Assembly: GCA_048213135.1 (NCBI GenBank)
Contig: PS015097.1
Coordinates: 10,679-74,678 of the forward strand
DNA: 64,000 nucleotides
Direction: 5' to 3'
Source of the DNA: Reclinomonas americana ATCC 50394
Taxonomy: Eukaryota > Jakobida > Jakobea > Jakobida
Shown here piece by piece: positions 22,432 through 32,843 of this stretch. Every line of letters begins with the position of its first letter. Positions within the stretch are counted from its first letter, which is position 1. The notes below the pieces were generated by a model. That model was not told the DNA's origin. It made no database searches and saw only the letters and a list, made by a program, of their open reading frames with translations. The translations under genes and the position numbers were made by a program.

Positions 22432-25400
22432 TGGAATCTGTCACTTGTCTTTCTCCGTGTCTCTTTACTGCTGCTCCCTCTCCCTCCTTTTACTGCTGTC
22501 TCTCCTTCCTCTCAGCGTTACCCCTCCTCTGTCCCTCTCCTTTCCCCTTTCTGTCCTTTCTCTCCCTTGTCTCCCTTCTCTCCCTTCTTCTTCCTCTTTC
22601 CCTCTTCTCTCTCTCCCTCCCATTACTGCTATCTCCTTCTCCTCTCCCTTCTCCCCTTCCCTTTCTCCTTTCTCTCCTTCCTCTCCTTTCTCCTTTCTCT
22701 CCTTTCTCTCCCTTGTCTCCCTCTTCTCTCTCTCTCTCTCCCTCCCTCCCTTTACTGCTCTCTCTCCTTCTCCTCTCCCTTCCCCCCTTCCCCTTCCTTC
22801 TCTTCTCCCTTACCCCTTCCCCCTCCCACCCAGCTGACGGAAGAGGAGAAGGCGGCACGAGAGGCCGAGGTGCGTTCGTGGTTCGAGGCCACTGGTCAGA
22901 TCAAGCTGGATGCCGCGGCCCCGACGTACACGGAGACGCACACGCTGGTGTTTGCGCACTGGAACGAGGGCACAGTGGCGTTTGAGCCGGTGTCGGAGGA
23001 TGTGCTGGCCATTGCTCCGCAGGTGTGCGGTGGTGTGCGACGACCATTTTTCTCTCGTTGTGTTGCTGATGTGTGCGTAGGTGGCGGAGATTGTGCAAAA
23101 GCTGGTGGAGGTGCCGTCGGCGGAGGTGCGCGACCATGCTGCTGCGTACCAGAGTGAATTGACGACGCATCCCGACATTGAGAACATGGTGCAAGAGGTG
23201 AGTGCATTCCGCCTGCGGTGGTGTGTGGCGAGTCGGGTTGTGAGCGTGCACACAGGGCGAAGCGGGAGCCATCAACATTCCCGCGATGATGGCCGCCCCT
23301 GGCGGACTCAAGTGCCAGCACCCCGACTGCGACATCACCTCGGGTCTCTGGCTCTTCCTGCAGGACGGCTATGTGGGCTGCAGTCGTCAGCAGTACGGAT
23401 CGAGCGACCCCGGACGTGGGCACGCCATGCAGCACTGGACCGACACTGGCAAGTCGGTTCGTAAACTCTTTGTGTTCTGTCGTGCAGGGTGCGTGTGCCT
23501 TAACTCTCTCTCTCTTTTTGGTTGTGACAGGTGGCTGTCAAGTTGGGCACCATCTCGCCCGAGGGCCGCGCCGACGTGCACGTGTACACGGACGACGATG
23601 AGCACTACGATCCGCAGCTGGGCAAGCATCTGGCGCACTTTGGCATTGATCTGGCGTCGGCCACCAAGACCGAGCGCAGCATGGCGGAAATGGAGCTGGA
23701 CTGGACGTTGGCGTACGAGCAGAATGTGATCTCGGAGGGCGGCAAGGATCTGGTGCGCGTCGGTGGCCCGGGTCTCACCGGCCTGCGCAACATTGGCAAC
23801 TCGTGCTACATTGCCTCGGTGTTGCAGACGCTCTTTTCGCTGCCTGCCTTCCAGGAGCGGTGAGGCAATGATCTTATGTATCTCTCTTTTTCTCTCATTT
23901 TTCCCCACTCATCTTCGGTCGATTGTGACGACAGGTACTTTGGACGTCGTGTGGATGCACAGAATGGTGGACCGGTTGTGGAGCCGGCGGTGAACAATCC
24001 GTTCTCATTCGGCGGTGAGTTCCGATGCGAGAGGCAGCATGCATCGAGTGCTTGCGTGTGCTCACTGTACCGAACAGGTGCTCGTGCCCCGCGCTCACTC
24101 GAGTGCCAGCTGCGCCGCATCGCCGAGGGACTGCTCTCCGGTCACTACGTGTGGAGCGAGGACCGTCTCAGGTTCATTTCGCCTGGCTTTCTCGCTCTTA
24201 TCTTTCTCTGTTCTTACAAACGCTCGCCTCGTGTGCACAGCATCACCCCGCGACTGTTGAAGAAGGTGATTGGCGCCAACCATCCCGAGTTCAACGGACC
24301 GCACCAGCAGGTACAATCATGCGCGCGTACTTGCTTCTCGAATCAGTGCTCATCGGCATTTTGCAGGACGCATTCGAGTTTATGCAGTACCTGGTGCAGC
24401 AGATTGAGCGAGCGGACAGGAAGCACGAGAAGAAGGTGGCAGATGTGTTCCGCTTCAGCATGCAGCAGCGCATCCAGTGCGTGACCACGCTGGTGAGCTC
24501 TGTCGCCCCCACACCGTCGTTCCCGTGTGTTCCGCCTCACTTAAGACGCGCGATAAAACAATCAGCGTACCCGGTACTCGACCACAGAGCAGACGTCGTT
24601 GACATTGCCGATTCCGGTGGAATCCGAGCCGCCGCCACCGGGCGAGGAGCGTCAGCCCCCGCGTGTGTCCATCGAGGACTGCGTGCGTGCGTGCTTCGAG
24701 GACGCCATGGTGCAGGCGACCATTGGACGCGACGAGCGCACCACAGCCACATCGTTGCGTTTCGGCACACGTAAGCTGTTCTTTTCGCCGTGCACCCAAT
24801 CACTCATTGTGCAACCTGCACAGGCAAACACGCTTCAAGACCTTCCCCGACATTTTGGTGTTCCAGATGGGCCGATTCACGTTCCGGAACATGCAAGTTG
24901 GCAAGAATGGTACGCGCTACTGTCCCCCCCTCGCACACGTCGTTCTGCTTGCTTGCTTGCCTGCGTGGCCTCAACGCTGCTCCTCGTTTAGATGCCGTGG
25001 TCGACGTTGGCAACGGCCTGTTGGACATGACTCCGTACCTGGCCGCCCCGCCTGGAGCCGACGAGATTCCGCTGCCTGACGAACCCGGTGCCGCTGCAGG
25101 TGGTGCGGCAGGTGGAGCTGCCGCTCCTCAGGTCGACCAGGAGATTGTCGATGCTTTGATGGCCACTGGATTCGGCCTCAACCCGTCCCGCCGGTGAGCA
25201 GCCTGTCGCTCACTTGTCGGTAGACTGCATCGCCGCTGACACCGAGTCCCATCACAGTGCGGCTCACGAGACCGGCAACAGTGGCGCCGATGCTGCGCTC
25301 ATGTGGCTGCTCGACCACAGTGGCGATGCCGACATTGAGACGCCGCTGGAGCAGCTGGTTGGTGGAGGCGATGCTGGTGGTGCGGGCGCCGCTGCAGGAC

Positions 25401-26017
25401 CGCCACCGCCACCACAGGAGCTGGTGGAGATGGTGTGCATGGTGGGCGGCTTCACCCCGCAGCAGGCTGCCTACGGCTTGCGTCAGACGGTACCTGTGGT
25501 GTTGACTTTGCGCGTTGCAAGTGACCGCCCTCTTCTCATTGGTGATGCAGAATAACGATGCGGAGCGTGCCATTGACTACCTCTTCAACCACCCGGAGGT
25601 GACTGGCGAGGAGGACCGACAGCAGGAGGCCGGTGGCGAAGCCGAGGGTTAGTGTGGGGCCCTATTTTCCTGACTTTCTTGCCGTCTTGTTGACACTACT
25701 TGTGGCGATCCGCGCAGCTGCACCGGTGCCCGATTTCACTGTTCACCGTGACGGCCCTGGAACGTACCGCCTCAAGGCCTTCATCACCCATCTCGGTCGC
25801 ACTCCCGGCTCCGGTCACTACGTTGCGCACGTGCGACACGACCGTGAGGTTTGTCATTCATTGCTTCTCGTCGCCACGTGTGCCGTTCGTTTTATTACCG
25901 GCCTCACTCCTGTCTCTCCAGGGATGGGTATTCTACAACGACGAGCGTGTGTTGCGCAGCGAAGACACGCCGTCGGGCCTCGCCTACGTGTACGTATACG
26001 AGCGCGTGCACCAGTAA
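22062..26017 (+). CDS. USP5: Ubiquitin carboxyl-terminal hydrolase 5 (isopeptidase T)
   Basis: Disassembles free polyubiquitin chains. Domain order is that of USP5/USP13. It starts with an N-terminal cryptic UBP-like region, then a ZnF-UBP (KCQHPDCD...GYVGCSRQQYG...GHAMQHW). The Cys box GLRNIGNSCYIASVLQT (catalytic Cys) follows, with QQDAFEFMQYLVQQ next. Two UBA domains (DQEIVDALMATGF and ELVEMVCMVGGFT) precede the His box GSGHYVAHVRHD and the end YVYVYERVHQ. At least seventeen exons join in frame. ATG 22062 gives the conserved-length N-terminus. The intron at 24754-24823 begins GTTGCGT and that at 22173-22252 GTTGCAT. A GTAAGC inside 24754-24823 would break the frame, so GTTGCGT is the real donor there. 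Confidence 0.95.
22380..22832 (+). repeat. CT-rich minisatellite intron in USP5
   Basis: A 453-nt intron made almost entirely of pyrimidines: (CT)n at about 22398-22425, followed by imperfect repeats of TCTCCCTTCTCC, CTCTCTCCTTCTCCTCTCCC and TTTACTGCT blocks (the last seen three times). It opens GTACTTGC and ends CCACCCAG, joining LVQ to LTEEEK in frame. The long Ser/Leu/Pro frames through it are not coding. Confidence 0.85.
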
Positions 26018-26192
26018 GGGCGGGCGCCGCCAAGCAACAATTTCGAGTGTTGGGCGCGCCGGTGCGCTGGCTGGCAAGCAGGCAGAGTTCCAACGCAACG
26101 CGCAATGAAGAAGAGCGACAGGTGGAGGAGGAGGAGAGAATCTTTTTTCTTGCTGGCCTCTGTCGGGTCATGTCATGTTGTTCCGTGCTCAC

Positions 26193-27392
26193 TCACGCGC
26201 CATCGGGAATCTCGAGCACTGCGTCGTCCAGCGCGTCCACGGCTCTGCATGCAGAGAGGTGAGAAAGCGTGCGTGCTGCTGCTATTCTCGCCGACAGGAA
26301 GCACGCGTTCTTCACCTGCCGGTCACCGCCGAGCCTGAACAGGTGCGCATGTGAGCATTTTTCCTCCCCGTTGTGCGTGTTAGATCGGAAACGCAACTGG
26401 CCCGCCAGCACAAGTCGAACGACCACCTCACGCCCGCCATGGTCGCCACCAGTAGTACGAGGGCAGTGGCTCCCTGCTCGTCCATGGGAGTCTCCAGGAG
26501 GTGTCCGACCGATCGCAGTATCCGCCAAGTGTCTGTAACGAGTCGCCACACCACACCCAGCATCGCCACCAGCGCCAGTCCGCCGAGTAGCGCGCACACT
26601 GGCAGCAGCTGAAGGGAGTAGTCGACGGCGCCCGCGTCCTCGGCAGTCACCGGTGCGGCGTTCACTTGCAGTCGTTCGACGGCCCACAACGACTGCGATG
26701 CTGGTAGCCAGAAAAACGGCGACACGGGCGATGTCGGTGGCGACGGAGCAACATTATTGTGGCACTGTTGCATTCTGCCGACCACCGCGACGCCGCCGGC
26801 GCAGTCGCACCAGCCCAGCACACGCAGCGGCACCGATGCCACCAGCACGAGGGCGAAGAAGGCGCCGACGTCGACAGCCAGCACAATTCGCGTCCAGCGC
26901 GCCTGCAGGAGCGAGTGCGCGTCCATGCGACGCAGGCTGTACTTGAACGAGCAAGTATCGCAGGAAAAGTAGGATCGCCGGTTCGGTGCCGCCATGCGCC
27001 ACATCGCCAGGCACTCGACGTGCACGTACCTGTCACATTCGTTGTTGGTGGTGAGCGAAGAATAGGCGATCCGCTCCGCGAGGGAATCGAATGTTTTTTC
27101 AGTCTGTTGTACGCAACTTTTGCGATCCCGTGCAACGGCACGGCGAGAACAGGTGGCCCTCGTTGGCGTCACCAAAGCAGATGCGGCATTGGGCACCGCG
27201 AGCCAGCAGGCGCCAGCGACGGGATTCCTCGCGCGTGGCTTGAGGACGCGGATCAGGGGTTTGATGGTCGGGCGTGAACAGACGCGTCGGTGCGGCGCCT
27301 GCCACCGATTCCGTGTCACTGGCGTTGTCTGGCGGCTCAACCACCTCGGTCGGCGGCAAAGTGGGATCGGCCGAGTTGCGACGGCGTTGCAT
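26193..27392 (-). CDS. RING-CH (MARCH-type) membrane E3 ubiquitin ligase
   Basis: The N-terminal half carries a RINGv domain: CRICFGDANEGHLFSPCRC, then TGSQKYVHVECLAMWR, then YFSCDTC, the C4HC3 pattern. It is followed by several hydrophobic segments (LAVDVGAFFALVLVASVPL, LLPVCALLGGLALVAMLG, ALVLLVATMAGV), so a membrane-anchored E3 is the inferred role. Introns 27030-27117 (inside the RING) and 26335-26397 both begin GTTGCGT on this strand. The short last exon ends ALDDAVLEIPDGA. The start at ATG 27392 leaves 230 bases to the divergent CCA-enzyme gene. Convergent with USP5 (175-base spacer). Confidence 0.88.
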
Positions 27393-27622
27393 TTGGAGCG
27401 AGAGAAAAAGCAATATCGATCGACGACAAAGGACAACTCGCCGAAAACGATGGAAAATCGATCGGTGGTGTGCGTTGTACGTTATCCTGCTTCGCTTCTG
27501 AATAGCACAGTCGCTTGCTGTCGTCGAACAGCTCGACGTGCAACGTGCTGGTCGAGTTCTGATCGGCGCACGCTGCATTCGATTTCGATCGCGATCGATG
27601 TTAAGCAGTCGCCGAAAACGCC
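27393..27622. promoter_or_regulatory. Bidirectional promoter region
   Basis: The 230 bases between the start codons of the RING-CH E3 (-) and the CCA-adding enzyme (+). It is rich in TCGATCG/ATCGAT words (27415-27425, 27458-27462, 27585-27598), the only such cluster I noticed. Role inferred from position only. Confidence 0.45.
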
Positions 27623-28044
27623 GTGCAAGCGATGATCAACGCTCAGTTCGTGGTGGACAGGTGCTCTGCAGTCGTCCGCCCGCCTGACGACGCGACGTCG
27701 ATCGATATTTGCATGACAGGGACACACAAGGACTTTTTATTGACATCGATGGGCGAGGAGGCCACGGGTGGTTCCCAAATGAAAGTCAACTTGACAAAAG
27801 CCGAAGAGAGTCTGTTTGACATCCTGCTGGCCGTTCGCGATCACTTCAGCCTGGGAACAACACTGCGGTGCGCGCGCAAGAGAGAGAAGAAAGAGTCTAT
27901 TTCTGTCATCTTTGCATGCGTGCTCATTCTGCCTCTCTCTCACACACAACACAGTGTCGCTGGTGGATGGGTGCGCGATAAGGTTAATCTCCACACTTGT
28001 GCACAGAGGGGAAGGGGGAAGCAGGTGTCACTCACTCACACTTG

Positions 28045-28111
<67 letters not shown>

Positions 28112-28420
28112 CACGTCTTCGTTCGGTCGACGACGAGCGATGACTATTGACTANNNNNNNNNNNNNNNNNNNNNNNNNNNNNNNNNNNNNNNNNNNNNNN
28201 NNNNNNNNNNNNNNNNNNNNNNNNNNNNNNNNNNNNNNNNNNNNNNNNNNNNNNNNNNNNNNNNNNNNNNNNNNNNNNNNNNNNNNNNNNNNNNNNNNNN
28301 NNNNNNNNNNNNNNNNNNGGGTTGGGTCGGCCGGACGTAAGGTTAAAGTTAACGTTACCTACCACCTACGTGTCGACACGAGGGAAGGGGAAGGGACGAG
28401 GAGTCGACTCACTCACACTA

Positions 28421-28488
<68 letters not shown>

Positions 28489-30545
28489 CAGCTTCTTGGT
28501 CGCGACAGCGATGACATTGACATTGCCGTGGACAACATGACTGGCCACGAGTACGCACAACGAGTGAACAGCTATTTGGAGTCGCAGCACTTGGAGACAC
28601 ACCGCATTGGTGTGATTCACGCGAACCCAGAAGCGGTACGTGTGTGTGCAAGAGAGAGAGAGAGAGAGAGAGAGTTGTGTGTGTGTGTGCGTGCGTGCGT
28701 GCCAGTCAGTCTGTGTTGTCACTGTGTGTCACGCCCTCATCATTCATTGAGTGCCACCTGTTGTTGTTGTGCATGCAGAGTAAGCACTTGGAGACGGCAA
28801 AGATGAAGGTGTTTGACACGTGGGTCGACTTTGTGCATCTGCGGAGGGAGGCGTACACGGACAGCAGTCGCATTCCGACAGTGGTTTGTGTGTTTTCTCT
28901 TCACTTGACCTTGTGTGCATGTGTGCTCATGGCGAGGTGCAGGAGATTGGCACGCCCCAGGACGATGCTCGACGACGCGATCTCACCATCAACTCGATGT
29001 TTTACAACATTGAGACGCACTGTGTGGAAGACTTTACGGGAAAGGTCTGTTGTTGTTGTTGCTCCTCCTTGTCCATGTGTTGTGCTGCTCACAGCGAGTG
29101 GCACGGGAGGGTAGGGCCAGTCGGATCTGTTGCACAGGATAGCACGCACTCCCGACGATCCGCTCACCACGTTCACCGACGATCCACTGCGTGTGCTGCG
29201 AGCGGTGCGATTCGCTGCTCGCTTTGGATTGCAGCTGGTGCCTGAGCTGGTGGAGGCGGCCATGAATGTCACGGTGCACGAGGCGCTGGCGCACAAGATC
29301 AGTCGCGAGCGCATCGGCCATGAACTGCAACTCATGCTGGAGGGTACGCAGCTCAGCCTTCCCGTGCTATGACTCCTCCTCTGTCTCACACACCTCCAGG
29401 TCCCGACCCTGTGCGCTCACTCATGCTCCTCCGCGATCTCAACCTCATTCCGGTCGTGTTCGCGCTGCCTGACGTGCACAGCGCGTCGGAGGGTGCGTAC
29501 TAACAGCAATGCGCCTCTTTTCACTGCTGCGACTTACAGTTCCTCCTGTGTTGCAGATCCCGCCTTCGATGCCTCGTCGCGGTACCAGCTCGGTCTCGAC
29601 AGCGTCCCGCACGCCCCTTTTTTCCTCATCGAATTCGGGATTACAGGTAGCTGCCTCGCGTCGCTTGTCGTGATCAGCGACCACTGACTCCTTCACGCAC
29701 ACACAGGCAAGCAAGCGATTCGTCTCTTTTACCTGTCGCTCTTGCTTGCCGAGTTTTGCGATGTGACATACGAGTACAAGAGGAGGCCGGAGTCGGTCGT
29801 GTTGTATGTGATGCGCGAGTCACTGAAGGCGAGTGGCGACGACCTCTTTCTCATGCACCACGGTGTTCTCACAGTGTTACGCACACGCAGTTATCCTACG
29901 ACGACATGCGTAAGGTGGCGTACATTATCAAGGACCACAAGACGTTTGACGATCTCGTGCACCACCCTGAGGGCTTTGATCGGCGACTTGTTGGTGCGTT
30001 GGTTCTTTGGGAGGAGGGAGGATGAGGAGGAGGAGGAGAAGAATGTCTTGCCAATCGTCCACCCCTCGCAGGAAGTCTGATGCGCGAGATTGGTCGGTCA
30101 TGGCTCGACTCGGTCGGCATCTCACTTTGCAAGAGAATGGCGGAAGGTTGGTGATGTATTCTGCGAAAACCCCATTGTGTGACGAGGCATTGACGCAGTA
30201 GTGCACGCAGAGTCCGACCCAAGAAAGCTCCAATCGTTGGTGCAGCTGTACGCTGAATTTGTTCGTAGTGTGAACAAATCGGGCCTGAAAGGCGTGTGGG
30301 ATATGCGCCCACTTGTCGACGTTGCGCTGCTGGATGTTCTTCGGAGGGGAGACTTCTGACACTCACGCACCTTTCACGCCTCACAGGGCAAGGAGATTGT
30401 GCGCATCACTGGCTCCAAAGCAGGTCCACACGTGGGCAAGCTGACAGCGGAGCTCATCCAGGAGCAGATTGGACGCCCCGGCATGACCGTGGACGACGCC
30501 GCAGAATTCGTCGTGGCCGCATACGCTCGCATGCAAGCTAAATGA
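27623..30545 (+). CDS. TRNT1: CCA tRNA nucleotidyltransferase
   Basis: Adds the 3' CCA to tRNAs. The product follows yeast CCA1 and human TRNT1: VAGGWVRDK, LLGRDSDDIDIAVDNMTG (metal-binding DxD), SKHLETAKMKVF, VDFVHLRREAYTD, GTPQDDARRRDLTINSMFYN, FTDDPLRVLRAVRFAARF, KISRERIG, then a helical tail ending with VDGKEIVRITGSKAGPHVGK. Boundaries were set by frame. One intron (29829-29890) uses a GC donor (AAG/GCGAGT), and one (30321-30386) begins GTTGCGC. Two starts are possible, ATG 27623 or ATG 27716. The longer form could carry an organelle signal. The intron 27982-28490 contains a gap and a suspicious duplication. Confidence 0.93.
28049..28495. repeat. Twin (CA)n microsatellites flanking a gap inside the CCA-enzyme intron
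   Basis: (CA)n at about 28049-28108 and again at about 28423-28486, separated by the gap 28154-28318. The text on both sides of each (CA)n run is similar: AAGGTTAA and GGGGAAGGGG before, CTCACTCACAC just before the run, and CATGCA plus a GCGATGAC.ATTGAC word after it. Confidence 0.85.
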
Positions 30546-30746
30546 ACAGAGCAATCCAGTGAGTTTGACGAACAGGGTTGTTGGTGGAACTGACTAGACT
30601 GTAGATCCAATCGTATCTCATCTCTGCCGTGATTGCTGTGCGCTCGTTGTTCGCCTGCGTGTGTGTGTGAGGGAGAGAGAGAGAGAGCACACACTGCCTC
30701 CACGCCTGCACATTGACGAGGAGGACGTGTTGTGCAAGAGAAGAAG

Positions 30747-32325
30747 ATGGGAGCACACGATCAACTCGTGTGCGACGATGGAATGATCGCTGTCGATGTG
30801 ATCGCTGGCATCATGGCTGCATGTTGAGTGCATGCCAACCTCGCCTCTCTCTCACACACTCACACACTCACACACACACTCAATTTCTCCGTCACAGTGT
30901 CGCTGGTGGCGCTGGTGTATCATCAAGTGTGGGCAAGACCCGATTCGTTGCGCCTTTAGTCTCTCTCTTTCTGTGCACTCTCTTGCTTCTCTCTCTTACA
31001 TGTTGCATGCACAGTCGACTGGCATCGTCGGATGAGAAGGCGGCATTCTGGGTCAATCAAGCCATTCGCGCGCTTGCTATTGTGCATGGCGTTGCGTCTG
31101 CTTTTTCTTTCCTCTCTTTGTCTGTGCTTGTCTTCTTCTTCTTCTTACCTCTGGGCACGCAGGTGTGCTTGATTCTGTGGTCGCGGACACCCGGTGGACC
31201 CTGCTCCGACGAGTCAATCACCAGTGTGGCCTCGGTGCTCGTCAGCGTCGCCTCTCAGCTCGTCTTCTTTCTTCTCATGTTCCTGTGGTATGCCTCTACG
31301 CCTTGTCGCCACTTGTTGTTGTTTTTGTGGTTGCTCATGCGGGGGGTGTGCAGGCTCAGAGTGTATCATGCGTGCACGCAGCGGAATTGGGGCGCTGTGG
31401 TGACCATGTCGGTCTTGTTCTCTGCTCTGCTGGTGGCCATTGTGATCATGTTTAGCCTGGTGGAGGCGTCGTGCACGAGTTGCGTTCACGGTGTGCATGC
31501 TTTCATGCTGCCTTGTTTACACTCTCTTTCCTACGCAGCTGTGCGAGCGCAACGCACGCTATGTCACACCGAGCTGGTGGTGTTCACGGTGTGCGAGTTT
31601 GCGCTGGTGCTGTCGCAGCTCGCACTCGGCATCATTGTGCTGCGCACGGTGTACGTGGCCAATGCCAAGTTCCACAATCCCAGTCTGCGTGGCTATCTCA
31701 TCAGGGTCTGCAACAACAACAACAAGTCGCCGCTTCTCGCGCATGCGTCACACTCACACCCACACACGCACGCTTCTTTGCGCGCACAGATCGCCGTCGT
31801 CAGCGGCTTCTTTTTCGTCGACTCGGTGTACTACATTGCAAATGCGGTGGCCTTTGTGTTTGGCACGTCGTGGGCCTTTGACCGCATCAACGAGCTCGTC
31901 TACAACATCCTCGATGTCACCGCCATCTGCGTCACCATTGGCGTCATGTTCTCGCCACCAATCAAGCGCACCGATTACAGTCGGAAAAACCGACAACTGC
32001 GCGAGGTTGCGTCAGGGAAAGCGCTCCATGCCTTTTCCTCCCTCTCTACTTGCTCTCACTTTGCGCGCAGCTCACGGCACGGTTACACGTGGACCAAGAC
32101 CTATCGATGAACTCGGACTACATGGGCTCGTGGATCCCTCCGACGCACCCGGGCGCCATGAGCGCCGCCTCACACAACAGCGGCACCGCGCGGCTCATTG
32201 GCTCCTCCATATCCGACCGCGAATCGGTCATCTTTGGCCGCCTTCCGTCCACGCAGTTGGGCGATGGTGCCTCCATGTCAAGCGCAAGTCAAATATCAAT
32301 CCCGCCAGTGGAGAGACTAAAATGA
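30747..32325 (+). CDS. Multi-pass membrane protein (seven-helix-like), family unrecognised
   Basis: Exons join in frame into a protein with about seven hydrophobic helices: AVDVIAGIMAALSLVALVY, AIRALAIVHGVCLILW, VASVLVSVASQLVFFLLMFLW, GAVVTMSVLFSALLVAIVIM, VVFTVCEFALVLSQLALGIIVL, IAVVSGFFFVDSVYYIANAV and ILDVTAICVTIGVMFSPP. A Ser/Thr-rich cytoplasmic-type tail of about 90 residues follows. Length and layout recall THH1/TOM1-type or GPCR-like proteins but I see no decisive motif. Four introns begin GTTGCG (30947, 31091, 31479, 32006) and the first begins GTTGAG (30826). The donor at 31479 is fixed by frame in preference to a GTTCAC six bases later. Confidence 0.75.
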
Positions 32326-32483
32326 AGAAGTACAAATTGCGACGATTGAGGATTGCTCGCATCGTCAAAGACAGAGTGAGGCAGAGAGACGCAGGGAGTG
32401 CTTGTCTGTGTGTGTGTATACGAGAGTGTGAGTTTGTGTGTCGCTCTGTGGTTGTGTGTGTGTAAGTGTGTGAGTGAGTGGGC

Positions 32484-32805
32484 ATGTCGCGTCCTTTGCC
32501 TCTGATGGCGGTGGCGCCCAAGCGCACGGAGAAAATGGATCTCAAGACGCCTCTGCTCAAGTACGCTGCCAAGAGCTATGGCAAACAGCAAGTTGCGCTG
32601 ATCTCTCTCTCACGTACACACACACACAGTGATTTGTGACACTTCCTCTTCTTGTCTCTCTCTCTCTTGTGTGTGTGTTTGTGAAGGCCGATGAGCATGC
32701 CGAGGCCTTCCAGAACCTCGATCAGCTGCGCGAAGAGGTGCGACTGATGGATGACTCGCGGCCGGCCAGTCGCGAGTTGTTGACCAAGTTGAGTGCGAAG
32801 AGGAG

Positions 32806-32843
<38 letters not shown>

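Noticed and set aside
21018-22985. A 655-codon + strand frame running through the gap into USP5
   Set aside because: Most of it is N, then GA/GT microsatellite and CT-rich intron. The real USP5 exons are in it only in part and are bounded by splice sites.
28049-28486. CA-repeat arrays as a CRISPR-like or satellite array
   Set aside because: Plain dinucleotide microsatellites inside an intron, with no spacers.
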